64,000 nt of DNA from Lathyrus oleraceus (lineage: Eukaryota > Streptophyta > Magnoliopsida > Fabales > Fabaceae), in NCBI RefSeq assembly GCF_024323335.1, contig NC_066579.1, forward strand, positions 353,097,400-353,161,399, read 5' to 3'. The notes under the pieces were generated by a model. That model saw only the letters and a program-made list of their open reading frames with translations, was not told the origin of the DNA and ran no database searches. Both the position numbers and the translations under genes were made by a program. How positions within the stretch are numbered: position 1 is the stretch's first letter; the number at the start of each line of letters is the position of its first letter. Of this stretch, positions 1-10,786 are shown piece by piece.

Positions 1-660
1 GGAATTAACTACAACCCTGCTTTGGCTCGTCGTCAACTTGGGTTCCCCTTGAGAGACAACTCTAATAACACTTTGTTAGAAGGTATTTTATATCAAGAGG
101 GTAAAGATCCCCAACATTTGAAGCAGAAGATTGTGCATGCTTGGCATAATATGCATAGGAAAGGAAGATTCGAGTTTGGCCCGTGCAATTGTGTAGCTTT
201 GGAAGCATACACTCTTTGGGTGAAGAAGAGAGATTTGGAGTTGAAAATGCCTTATCCTTGTGAGAGACCTATATCTATGGTTGTGGTTGAGACATTAACT
301 CTCCCTAACTAAGATATAGAGGAGTTGGAAGACACACTCGCCAAGATGAAGCAAGAGAGGGATATGTGGGAAGAGCGTTTTCATGCTTTGAGTAAAAAGC
401 ATGAAGAGTTGCAGTTGGAGTCTAAGGACAAAGATGCACTTATTGAGCTACTTGAAGACCGAGTTACAAAGAGACAAAGAGAGCAGGAGGTTTCATCTTC
501 TAGCATGCCTCAGCCATCCGTTGCTTGGAAGAAGATTGTTGATCAGTTTGTCCTCGAGAAGACTCAGATGAAGGCTTCTTTTGAGACCGAGATTCGACGC
601 ATTCGAAGGAAGTACGTGCCTACAGCCAGATCTTCTAACGTCGTTGTCAAGGATCCTTAG
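1..660 (+). pseudogene. Ogre ORF1, 3' part (protein upstream of gag)
   Basis: Reading frame 1 is open from the first base except for one TAA at 310-312, where CAA (Gln) would keep it open, and it ends with TAG at 658-660. The first ~105 residues are a compact domain that includes ARRQLGFPLRD and HAWHNMHRKGR. I recognise this as the ORF1 type that precedes gag in legume Ogre elements (DUF7745-like, a name given from memory). After the stop comes a charged helix-rich tail, about 110 residues, with heptad-like Glu/Lys/Leu spacing that predicts a coiled coil. The biochemical role of ORF1 is not established. The N-terminus lies outside the window. Confidence 0.75.
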
Positions 661-893
661 GATGACTAGTCTCCTTTTCTCTTGTATTTTTCATTTGGTT
701 TCTAAAATTGTACTCAGTGTAATCCTTCCAATTATATAAATAAAAAGAGATTTTTGGTCATATCAAATTGTTTCAATTGTTGTTAAATATATATATTTAC
801 AAATAATATAGTAAGTTCCTTGAAAAATATAAATAAATAAACAAGCATTGCATTCCATGCATAATTTGCATAAGCAGGGTTCTCTTTCGCCAG
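661..893 (+). other. ORF1-gag spacer
   Basis: This AT-rich noncoding stretch lies between the ORF1 stop and the first gag ATG. It has pyrimidine-rich runs and ends ...ttctctttcgccag directly before the ATG, which looks like a 3' splice acceptor. I see no convincing matching donor at its left end, so I do not call an intron here. Confidence 0.5.
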
Positions 894-2545
894 ATGTCTC
901 ATTGGTGTTTCTTTTTTGCCTCAGCCAAGCTGACTCATCGATACAACACTCACGCCAATCATTTGAGAATCATGGAACATCTTGAGCAAGAGAACAGAGA
1001 GTTGAAGGACGAGATCACTCGACTGACTGCCATGATGGAGTCAGTATTGGCTGCTCAGAGCCAATCTTCTCCAACGCCCGCAACTCCTCCTCCTCAGAGG
1101 ACTGTTATTTCAGAGGTGGCTACCTCTACCATGCCTGCTGCTACCGCTCACTTTGCATATGCTATGCCTGCCGGATTCCCGTGGGGAGTGCCGCCAAACT
1201 TCATGCCTGAAGGCTTTGCGCCCACTTTTGCTTCTATGCCAGCATCTAGCCCGGTCATGTCTATGCCACCTCCCGTTGTGCATACTTTACCTCGTGTAGA
1301 GGACACCGTTTATCATTCCGATCCGTCTGAGGGCCCAGACGTATATGAGAAAATGGACAAGATGAAGGATCAGTTTCTTGAGTTGCGCAAGGAATTGAAG
1401 ACGTTGAGAAGTAAGGACTTGTTTGGGAAAAGTGCTGTTGAGTTATGTCCGGTGTCGAATGTGAAGATTCCGGTGAAATTCAAAGTGCCTGAATTTGAAA
1501 AATACAAAGAGAACACATGTCCTCTCAGTCATCTAGTGATGTATGCCCGCAAGATGTCTACCCAAACTGACAATGATCAACTGTTGATACACTACTTCCA
1601 ATACAGTTTGACTGGTGCTGCACTCCGATGGTATATGGGGTTGGACAGTGCAAGCATTCGCACTTTCAACGACTTGGGAGAAGCTTTTGTCAAAAAGTGT
1701 ATGTATAATATGAATATGGCGCCTGATAGAGACTAGTTGAGGTCTATGTCTCAGAAGGATAAGGAGACATTCAAAGAGTATGCGCAGAGGTAGAGAGAAT
1801 TGGCTGCTCAGATCACTCCTCCTTTAGAGGAGAAAGAGATGACAAAGATATTTTTGAAGACCCTGAGTTCATTTTATTATGAACGTATGATTGCCAGTGC
1901 CCCCAGTGACTTTACCGAAATGGTAAACATGGGGATGAGGCTTGAAGAAGGTGTTCGAGAAGGACGTTTGTCAAAGGAGGAAGCATCATCGAGTAAGAGA
2001 TATGGCAGCAGTTTTGGGAAGAAGAAAGATAGCGAAGCTAATATAATTTCTAGTGGGAGGTAGAGGAGGCCTTAGATCAGAAGGAATCAACCATCCCGTC
2101 AACACCATCATCAAGTATCTTCAGTTATTCTTGTATTTTCGAATAATCAATCAGTACCAATTAAACAACAGCAACGTCAACAGCAACAACCGCAACAACG
2201 CACAAACACTTACAACAACAACAACAACAATACCAACAATCACCATCAACAGAACTTTAAGAGGAAGAAGGTCTCTTTTGAACCGATTCCTATGACGTAA
2301 TCTGAACTATACCCATCTTTGGTTCTGGAGAACCTACTCCAACCGAGAAACCCGCCACAAATTCCAGAACCACTTCCATGGTGGTACAAGCCTGAACTCT
2401 GTTGTGCTTTTCACCAATGAGCACCCGGACATGACATAGAGAATTGCTATATGCTCAAGTATGAGGTTTAGAAGCTAGTAAAGAGTGGAATGGTATCCTT
2501 TGAGGACCGTGCACCAAACGTGAAAGCAAATCCATTGCCCCTCGT
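894..2545 (+). pseudogene. gag: Ogre gag (capsid/nucleocapsid), multiply interrupted
   Basis: The frame starts at the ATG at 894. Residues ~25-60 form a Leu/Glu-rich coiled coil, followed by a Pro/Ala/Met-rich linker, then a retrotransposon gag (capsid) domain from about residue 195 (VKFKVPEFEKY) through the TAG at 1734. The same frame continues with stops at 1734, 1791, 2061, 2073, 2298, 2418 and 2469. Past the stop at 2061 it reads a Gln/Asn-rich tract (2160-2260) and a Tat-type zinc-knuckle-like block with spaced Cys and His residues (CCAFHQ, then GHDIENC) at about 2400-2445. The frame is lost near 2545. Gag would package element RNA in cytoplasmic particles. Nearly all the stops are one transition from a sense codon. 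Confidence 0.85.
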
Positions 2546-4254
2546 GGGAGTTCTTCTATTAATATGGTGGACGGTTGTCCTGGGGAGTTTAAAGTGTTTG
2601 GCATTCGTTTCATCCGGAGGTCCTTGGTGATGATGCATAAGGACATTTGTATGGTGAGTGATTGTGAGCATGACCATGATGGTTGTGCTATCTGCAGTGT
2701 CAACCCAAGAGGTTGTAAGGTTGTGAAAAGTGACATCCAGCAGTTGATGGATGAAGGCATGATTCAGATTGTTCAATCCCGTCATGTAGATGACGATGTG
2801 AATGTCATAGTGCCCGTTTTCAAGAACCCCGAGAGAGTAGTCATTCAATACGATAGCAGTAACAGTAATAGCATCAACAACAGATCGATATCGCTGTTGG
2901 TTATACGATTAGCGGGTCCAGTCCCGTATTCATCTGATAAAGTTATTTCGTATCAGTACAATGCAACAATGATGAAGGATGGTCAAGAGGTCCCGTTGCC
3001 TACGACCAGCTCTGTAGTGAGCATTGCTGATGTTACCAAGGTGACCCGTAGTGGTCGTGTGTTTGGGTCGGTGTTCCCAAAAGACAAAGAAGATTTAGCT
3101 ATCAGTAAGGAAGTGGAAGTGCCTGCTGAAGATCCGGTTAGTGCTTCAAAGTGTAAGTCTGGTGAATCCAGCAATTTGAAGGCTAATGATGATGATGAGG
3201 TACTTTGTCTAATCAAGAAGAGCGAGTTCAATGTGGTAGAGCAGATGCTCCAAACCCCCTCGAAGATTTCAGTACTGTCTCTGCTTATGAATTCAGAAGC
3301 GCACAGAGAAGCATTGCAAAAAGTTCTTGAGCAAGCATTTGTGGAACATGATGTTACGGTGGTCAATTCGATCATAGTGTGGCTAACATCACTTCCTGCA
3401 ACAATCTCAGTTTCTATGATGAAGAACTCCCTGAGGAGGGTAGGAATAATAACTTGGCTTTGCATATCTCTATGAATTGCAAAGATGATGCTTTGTCCAA
3501 TGTGCTTGTTGACATCGGGTCGTCATTGAATATGTTGCCGATGTCAACTCTTTCGAAGTTGTCATATCAAGGAGCACCTATGAGGTATAGCGGTGTAATT
3601 GTCAAAGCTTTTGACGGTTCACGCAAAACAGTTATTGGTGAAGTGGACCTTCTAGTGAAGATAGGTCCGAGTGATTTTCAGATTACTTTTCAAGTAATGG
3701 ATATCCACCCGGCCTACAGTTGTCTGTTGGGAAGGCCATGGATCCATGAGGCGGGAGCTGTTACCTCGACATTGCATCAGAAGCTCAAATTTGTGAAGAA
3801 TGGAAAGCTTGTTATTGTTGGCGGAGAGAAGGAGTTGTTGCTTAGCCACTTGTCATCTTTCTCTTATGTTGAAGCTGAGGATGAGGTTGGAAATCTGTTC
3901 CAAGCCTTATCGATTGCTGTTGAAAAGAGGGTTGGGGCACCTATGTCCTCATTGAAATAGACGGAGAAGATTGTTGAAGAAGGCAATGTTGATCAGTGGG
4001 GGCGCATGGTAGAGGTCTACGACAACAAAGGAAGAACCGGTCTGGGTTTTTAGCAAGGTTCATCAACTGATAGATCAGAGGATATGCAACTTAGCTTCCG
4101 TAGCGGAGGGTTGATTCATGGCAATGAACAACACTTAGTTGATGTGCTAGAGGATAACGAAGAGAAAGACTACACCAATTTTGTGACGCATGGAAAGGCT
4201 TGCAACAATTGGACTGCTGTTGATGTTCCTGTTATTTTGCATCGATCTAAGTAA
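2546..4254 (+). pseudogene. pro: Ogre gag C-terminus and aspartic protease, frameshifted
   Basis: Frame 2 is open from ~2546 to 3475 and encodes an acidic linker. A frameshift near 3365-3380 moves the reading to frame 1, which carries a retroviral-type aspartic protease (about 3379-3860) with the flap/hydrophobic motifs CLLGRPW and AGAVTSTLHQKLKF typical of Tat elements. The catalytic triplet is D-I-G (3511-3519, VLVDIGSS) instead of D-S/T-G, so activity is doubtful. Stops follow at 3958 (TAG) and ~4051 (TAG), and the frame ends with TAA at 4252-4254. That terminal TAA lies across the start of the intron at 4251, so splicing would remove it. Confidence 0.85.
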
Positions 4255-4502
4255 TTGCTTTTATATGTTTTGAAAAATCCTTCCCCTAGCCTAAGGGAGA
4301 AGAGAACATTGTTTGGGTGTTTTGAAATTGATCATTAATAAAATTAATTCTATTAATCCACATCTATGATGTTCTGTTTTACTTTTTGCTTTATTCTGAA
4401 AATGGTAATCACAAAAAAAAATAAACAATATAATTGTCCATCTGCATAATATTTGGTCATAAATTCACTTCTCTAAAATCAAAATATCAAATCATTATGC
4501 AG
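4251..4502 (+). other. Ogre intron between protease and RT (GT...AG, 252 bp)
   Basis: The AT-rich 252-bp segment begins GTAATT after atctaa and ends ttatgcag. Joining 4250 to 4503 rebuilds a Lys codon (AA|G) and fuses the protease frame to the RT frame without a shift. Unspliced RNA meets TAA at 4252 and would stop after protease. Ogre elements are known to carry an intron at this place, which was proposed to set the gag-pro to pol ratio by partial splicing. The boundaries here are my inference from splice consensus and frame. Confidence 0.8.
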
Positions 4503-6200
4503 GTTGGTTTCTAACCCCATTGAATACATTGATCCTTCTCCTTCTCTAAATTTTGAATTCCCTGTGTTTGAGGCCAAGGAGGAAAGTGATGAAGAAGTGA
4601 GTGATGAATTATCTCGTCTTCTTGAGCATGATGAAAAGACCATTCAGCCATTCAAAGAGCAGATTGAGCTAGTCAACTTGGGTTCCGAGGACGACGTGAA
4701 AGAAGTCAAAATTGGGTCTCGACTGTGTCCAGATGTTAATAAGGGATTGGTTGATCTTCTTCGAGAGTATTCAGATGTGTTTGCTTGGTCCTATCAAGAC
4801 ATGCCTGGTTTGGATTCTGAGATTATGGAGCATAGATTACCGTTGAAGCAGAATGCCCGTCAGTCAAGCAGAAGTTGAGGAGAATGCATCCTGATATGGC
4901 AGTGAAGATCAAAGAAGAAGTGCAGAAACAGATTGACGTTGGTTTCCTTGTGACCACTGAGTATCCGCAATGGGTGGCCAATATTGTGCATGTGCCGAAG
5001 AAAGATGGAAAAGTCCGCATGTGTGTTGATTATAGAGATTTGAATAAAGCCAGTCCGAAAGATGATTTCCCTCTGCCACACATTGATATGTTGGTAGACA
5101 ATACTGCTAAATTCAAAGTCTTTTCGTTTATTGATGGATTTTCCAGATATAATCAAATCAAGATGGCACCCGAAGATATGGAGAAGACCACATTCATTAC
5201 ACCTTGGGGAACATTTTGTTATAGAGCGATGCATTTCGGTTTAAAGAATGCTGGTGCAACTTACCAAAGAGCAATGACTACTCTTTTTCATGATATGATG
5301 CATAAAGAGATTGAAGTTTATGTCGATGACATGATTGCTAAATCAATTAATAAAGAGGAACGTGTTGAGCATTTGTTGAAGCTATTCCAGCGTTTGAGAA
5401 AGTATAAACTCTGCTTGAATCCCAATAAGTGTACTTTTGGTGTTTGTTCTGGTAAATTGTTGGGCTTTATTGTCAGTGAGAAAGGTATTGAAGTTGATCC
5501 TGCCAAGGTCAAAGCAATACAGGAGATGCATGCGCCCAAAACTGAGAAGCAAGTCAGAGGTTTTCTCGGCCGCTTGAATTATATCTCAAGATTCATTTCA
5601 CACATGACTGCCACATGTGAGCCAATATTCAAGCTTCTTCGGAAATATCAGTCTTATGATTGGACCGAAGACTGCCAGAAAGATTTTGATAGTATCAAGG
5701 AATATCTGCTTGAGCCTCCGATTTTGTCTCCGCTTGTGGAAGGAAGACTGTTGATCATGTATTTGACTGTGCTTGAAGATAGTATGGGTTGTGTTCTAGG
5801 TCAGTAAGATGAGACTGGAAAGAAAGAATTTGCGATTTACTACCTCAGTAAGAAGTTCACCGATTGTGAGACTCGGTATTCTATGCTAGAGAAGACTTGT
5901 TGCGCATTGACTTGGGTTGTTGTGCGTCTGCGTCAGTATATGTTGAATCATACCACTTGGTTGATATCCAAAATGGATCCAATCAAGTATATTTTTGAGA
6001 AGCCTGCTTTAACTGGGAGGATTGCTCGTTGGCAGATGTTGCTATCAGAGTATGATATTGAATATCGATTTCAGAAAGCAGTCAAAGGTAGAATCTTGGC
6101 TGACCATTTGGATCACCAACCAATTGAAGATTACCAGTCAGTGCAGTATGATTTTCCTGATGAAGAGATCTTGTACTTGAAAATGAAATATTGTGATGAA
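4503..6200 (+). pseudogene. pol: Ogre reverse transcriptase and degenerate gypsy-type RNase H
   Basis: Exon 2 opens at 4503. After an N-terminal connector (about 120 residues, LLREYSDVFAW) a frameshift near 4860-4875 moves to another frame, which carries the RT fingers and palm: VRMCVDYRDLNKASPK, FSFIDGFSRYNQIKMAPED and the catalytic YVDDMIAKS (about 5320), so the YVDD pair is intact. The Gly of the usual SGY motif is Arg. A TAA at 5805-5807 interrupts the frame. The following RNase H of the gypsy type (about 5740-6110) has MYLTVLEDSMG where the first catalytic Asp should be, consistent with the known degeneration of this domain in Tat elements. Confidence 0.9.
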
Positions 6201-6747
6201 CCATTGCTTGAAGAAGGGCCAGAACCTGGTTCCCGTTGGGGCATCGTATTTTATGGAGCTGTTAATCAATATGGAAATGGCATTGGGGACAGTGATCATT
6301 ACTCCTTAAGGCACGCATTTTCCGTTTACAGCTAGGTTGACTTTCAAGTGTACAAACAATATGGCAGAATATGAAGCTTGCATTATGGGGCTCGAAGAGG
6401 CCATTGATCTCAGAATCAATCACTTAGTTGTCTTTGGATATTCGGCTTTGGTTGTAAATTAGACCAAAGGTGAATGGGAGACGAATAAACCCGTTTTGAT
6501 ACCATATAGAGATTATGAGAGGAGGATTTCAACTTTCTTTACAAAGGTTAAGTTTCATCATATCCCTCGAGATGAGAACCAGATGGCAGATGCTCTTGCA
6601 ACATTGGCGTCAATGATTGTAGTGAAGTATTGGAATGAGGTTCCCAATTTGACCGTGATGCGTCTTGATAGGCCAGCTCATGTATTTTCTGTTGAAGAGG
6701 TCAAAGATAAGAAACCGTGGTATTATGATATCAAGTGTTACCTTTAA
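6201..6747 (+). pseudogene. Ogre second RNase H (archaeal-type aRNH), broken
   Basis: Tat elements acquired an extra, archaeal-like RNase H between the old RNase H and integrase. Here the domain runs from GSRWGIVFYGAVN through ATLASMIVVKYWNEV. A one-base frameshift near 6285 is followed by stops at 6307 (TAA), 6460 (TAG) and 6745 (TAA). Of the expected acidic quartet, the first Asp is Tyr (TAT 6252-6254), the Glu is kept in NMAEYEACIMGL, the next Asp is Tyr (6439-6441), and the last Asp is kept in MADALATLAS. The domain would be inactive even if the frame were whole. Confidence 0.85.
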
Positions 6748-7965
6748 AGTCAGATTTACCCATCTAGGGCATCTTTGAAAGATAAGAAGACTTTGAGAAG
6801 ATTAGCCGAAAATTTCTACTTGAATGGTGATGTACTATACAAAAGAAACTTCGACATGGTTTTGCTCAGATGCGTGGATAGACACGAAGCATACTTGTTG
6901 ATGACTGAAGTGCATGAAGGTTCCTTTGGTACTCATTCCAATGGACATGCAATGGCAAAGAAGATGTTGCGAGCAGATTACTATTGGCTGACAATGGAAT
7001 CTGACTGTTGCAAGTTTGTGAAGAAGTGCCACAAGTATCAAATATATGCGGATAAGATTCATGTTCCTCCGACACTGTTGAACGTCATTTCCTCCCCATG
7101 GCCCTTCTCCATGTGGGGAATTGATATGAGTGGCATGATTGAGCCCAAAGCTTCAAATGGACATCGTTTCATTTTGGTGGCAATTGACTACTTCAAAAAA
7201 TGGGTTGAAGCAGCATCGTATGCAAATGTAACCAAGCAAGTTATTGTGAGGTTTATCAAGAATCAAACCATATGTCGTTATGGTGTGCCAAGTAAGATCA
7301 TTACTGATAATGGATCGAACTTGAATAATAATATGGTAGAAGCTCTTTGCAAAGACTTCAAGATTGCACATCATAATTCTTCTCCCTATAGACCTAAGAT
7401 GAATGGGGATGTTGAAGCTGTGAATAAGAACATCAAGAAGATTATCCAGAAGATGGTTGTCACGTATAAAGATTTGCATGAGATGCTCTCATTTGCTTTG
7501 CACGGGTATCATACATCCATCTGCATTTCAACAAGGGAAAGCCCTTTCTCTCTTGTTTATGGTATGGAAGTAGTACTCCCCGTAGAGGTTGAGATTCCTT
7601 CATTGTGTGTGCTCGTGGAAGCCAAGTTGACTGAGGCTGAATGGTGTCAGACTAGGTTTGATCAGTTGAATTTGATTGAAGAAAAGAGATTAACTACCAT
7701 GTGTCATGGTCAGTTATACCAGCAGAGAATGAAGAAAGCTTTCAATAAGAAGGTCAGACCTCGGGTGTTCAGAGAAGGTAACCTTGTGCTCAAGAAGATT
7801 TTATCGTTCAAACCAGATTCTAGGGGAAAATGGACTCCTAATTATGAAGGCACGTATGTTGTTAAGAGAGCCTTTTCAGGCGGTGCTTTGATTCTTATAA
7901 CTATGGATGGTGAAGAGTTCACTCATCATGTGAACGCAGATGCAGTCAAGAAATACTTCGTCTAA
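6748..7965 (+). pseudogene. int: Ogre integrase
   Basis: The frame continues from the aRNH past the TAA at 6745 and is open to TAA at 7963-7965. It shows the HHCC zinc module (HEGSFGTHSNGH, then CCKFVKKCHKYQ), with the last Cys replaced by Tyr (7036-7038). The DDE core follows, with WGIDM, ITDNGSN and a Glu in NGDVEAVNK about 40 residues on. Next comes the C-terminal module with VRPRVFREGNLVLKKIL. There is no chromodomain, as expected for Tat. It is the longest open stretch of copy 1 (about 396 residues). It normally acts in the nucleus to insert the cDNA. Confidence 0.9.
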
Positions 7966-10786
7966 AAAAGTAAAAGAACAACTCTCTAAGTTCAAAACCC
8001 GAAAGGGCGGCTTAGGCAAAAAAGGAGCATCTCGGTGGATTGAAAACCTGAAAGGGCGATCCAGGAAAAAACTAGAGACATAAAACAGAAAAATTTCCCG
8101 ATAAATTGAGTACCCCACCTTGGGGCAACTTATGCAAAAATTAGGGATTATGGCAAGTAACTACACTCCGCCGATTTTCCAGTGTTGGAAAGATTTTGTT
8201 GAGCACAAGGGTTGACGTCAATTCATCATCCCCAGTAGCGGTCAAAAGCACAGCGGACATCAAGAGTTGGAAGAAGGATTAGTGTTCATTTGTATTCAAT
8301 GTAACCCTTTTCATGTAAATTACCATTTTCAACTTTGTAAAGATCTATGGAGTCTTATCATTTACAGACTGCCATTCTATTAAATAAAGTTGAACCTTTA
8401 TCCAAATGTTTCTACTCTTATTTATTTCAGCCAAATAGTTTTAAATTTTATTATGATCATTTTTGAAATTAAAATTTTTAATCAAAATCATTTTCTTAAA
8501 CATATAAAAGCAAGAATTTTTCAGAGGCAGTTTTAAAGCAATATCAACAGCATTTCGAAAAACAGCAAGTCTTTAGTGTGGAGCTCTATGGGTTCCCCAA
8601 GTAGTTAGCCCTTCGGGTATCCCTAGCTGAGTTTGTTGGTCCAGTTACCCCTGCAGAGTGTTTGATCCCCAGCAGAGTTTCTGTACTTTTCCAGCTGAGT
8701 TGGTTAATTCAATCCCAGGCAGAGTTTGTGTGTTCCACAGCAGGGTTGATGTTCTGTTTTGATCTTCAGCAGAGTAAGATCGATTTCCCCATTAGATCGC
8801 GTTGGTTTCTCCTCCAATAGCCACCCGACTCACTCCAAGTCAGAGTTTCCTCCTGGTTTCTAAGCAGTTATTTGTGTTTATCCTCTGTATGGTTGTTTCC
8901 CATGTGATATGGGGTTGACCTAAATTCCCTACATATTCGATAATATTTCCTTTCCTCAGCAAGTCTCCTCCTTCCCCAGATAATGTTGAGCCTTTGGGAT
9001 GTTGATCTCTCTATTCTCCGACAGTTGTATCCCTTGTTGTGGATTGACCGAGGATTATACCAATGATTCGAATTTTTGCGACATCTTTGTATCCTTTGCG
9101 ATCATTTTGTCAGCATAATCATCATATATACAGATACAAATACATATACATATACACTCATTTAATTTCATGATTACTTATTTTTGCATAATCATATTTG
9201 TTGATTCATTATTTGAGATTCTTATTCTTTGTTATGGCAGTACTTTATCCCCATACAAGTTCGGTGTTTGTCCTCTCAATAGTAGAAGTGTCGGCCCCTT
9301 AAGCAGAAATATTTTAACCTTTCTACCTTCCCCACTGAGTTATTTCCTCGTGGATGATCATTGTTTTAGTTTCCTCCCCAGTTGATTACCTGGATGGAAT
9401 TACTCCCCTTGAGCTATATCCTCATTGGGTTGAGTCTTGATTGACATTTTCTTTCTAGATATTACCTAGATAGATGCTTTTGGTCTCCTGAGAGCCTATT
9501 ACCCAGTAACTGGTAATATTCTTCTCATGTTTTTCACTTTTGCCCAATACCCGGCAAGAGGAACTTTTTCTCCCCAGCGGATTCGTTTTCACGTTTCCCT
9601 AGGAAGTATATCCTTGATATGTTCATCCTAACCGATGATGGATATTCTCATCCTTGGTATTCTACCCAGTAAAAAGGTAGTTGTAATCCCTATTTTGTTC
9701 CCCAGAGGGTTAATCATTGATATGTTCATCCTAACCGATGACGGATTTCCTCCTCTTTGCAGTCTTTTACCCAGTAACCGATAGTTGTAAATCTTGCTCT
9801 TCCCATCAACAGAGTCTATCCTCGATATGTTCATCCTAACCGGTGACGGATTTTCTCTTTGATGGTCTTCTATCCAGTATTCGATAGATGTAATTCCTAC
9901 TTTTTGTTCAGTTGATTTATCCTTGATATGTTCATCTTAACCGATGATGGGTATCCTCCTTAACAATTCCCAAACAAGACTATCCTTGATATGTTCATCT
10001 TAACCGATGACGGGTTTTCTTTCCTTTGAGTCTATCCTTGATATGTTCACCTTAATCGGTGGCAGATATTCTCATCTTCGGTCTTCTGCCCAGTAACTGG
10101 TAGTTGTAAATCCTATTTCTGCATTTTTCCCCAACAAGATTATTCTTACCTAGTAACCGGTAATGAATATTCCCTCCTGGTGGTTCCCAGCGAGTCATCC
10201 TTGATATGTTCATCCTAACCGATGACGGGTGTCCTCTCTGTCAGACTTTTATTATCTCCTTACTCAGTAGCAGGTAGTGGATAATGAATTTCTGCTCCTC
10301 CTGCGTCGAAGTTTTTTTCTTCCCCAATTGAGTTGAGTGCACATTTCCTTAGTGAAATCGCTTTTCCATGCATTGATTCAAGAACTTCAGTTTTATCTCG
10401 ATCTACTTGTAATCCCCTGCAGATGTTTTATTTCCCCGGCTGAGTCTTTCCATTTTATGGAATTCCTCTAGTCCGCCCAGCAGTTTTAAGTCGTAGCCTG
10501 GCCTACGCGTAACCTTTTATCCCCCCTAGAGTCTTTATCTCCCCAGTGAGTTTTCCTTACGAAATGCATTATACTCCTGTGGATCTTCGGTCTCTTTGAT
10601 TTCTTTTCCTTTGTGGAAACATTTCCCCACAAAGAATTTACTTTTTACATTCATATCATATGCATCACGAGGTCTCTTAGGGACCAAAATTTGTTTCTAT
10701 GTTGTTATTTAAGCCCATTCTACTGAGTCGATACGAAGATTTTAACCTTCACCTCCTCAGTTAGAATGTCCTTAAATAGGGGCAGC
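7966..10786 (+). other. Ogre 3' untranslated region with tandem repeats and PPT
   Basis: This is noncoding. Right after the pol stop are two similar blocks (7994 and 8043), each with the motif GAAAGGGCG. From about 8590 to 9430 there are many short variants of CCCAGCAGAGTT. From 9480 to 10290 lies the two-module tandem array described separately. The last 12 bases, aataggggcagc (10775-10786), sit directly before the LTR and are the likely polypurine tract for plus-strand priming. Confidence 0.8.
9480..10290 (+). repeat. Two-module tandem array in Ogre 3'UTR (copy 1)
   Basis: Module A, approximately GATATGTTCATCCTAACCG followed by ATGACGGAT, occurs 7 times, starting near 9615, 9718, 9823, 9925, 9987, 10037 and 10204. 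Module B, around ACCCAGTAACCGGTAGTTGT, alternates with it (about 9500, 9662, 9769, 9873, 10084, 10150 and 10262). Spacing varies between about 60 and 160 bp and the units carry substitutions. Confidence 0.85.

Noticed and set aside
661..893. Second intron between ORF1 and gag
   Set aside because: An acceptor-like end is present before the gag ATG, but I found no convincing donor and no frame argument, so it is left as a spacer.
2468..2848. Minus-strand ORFs of about 100-126 codons
   Set aside because: They are antisense to the gag/protease linker of copy 1 and have biased composition from the complementary strand.
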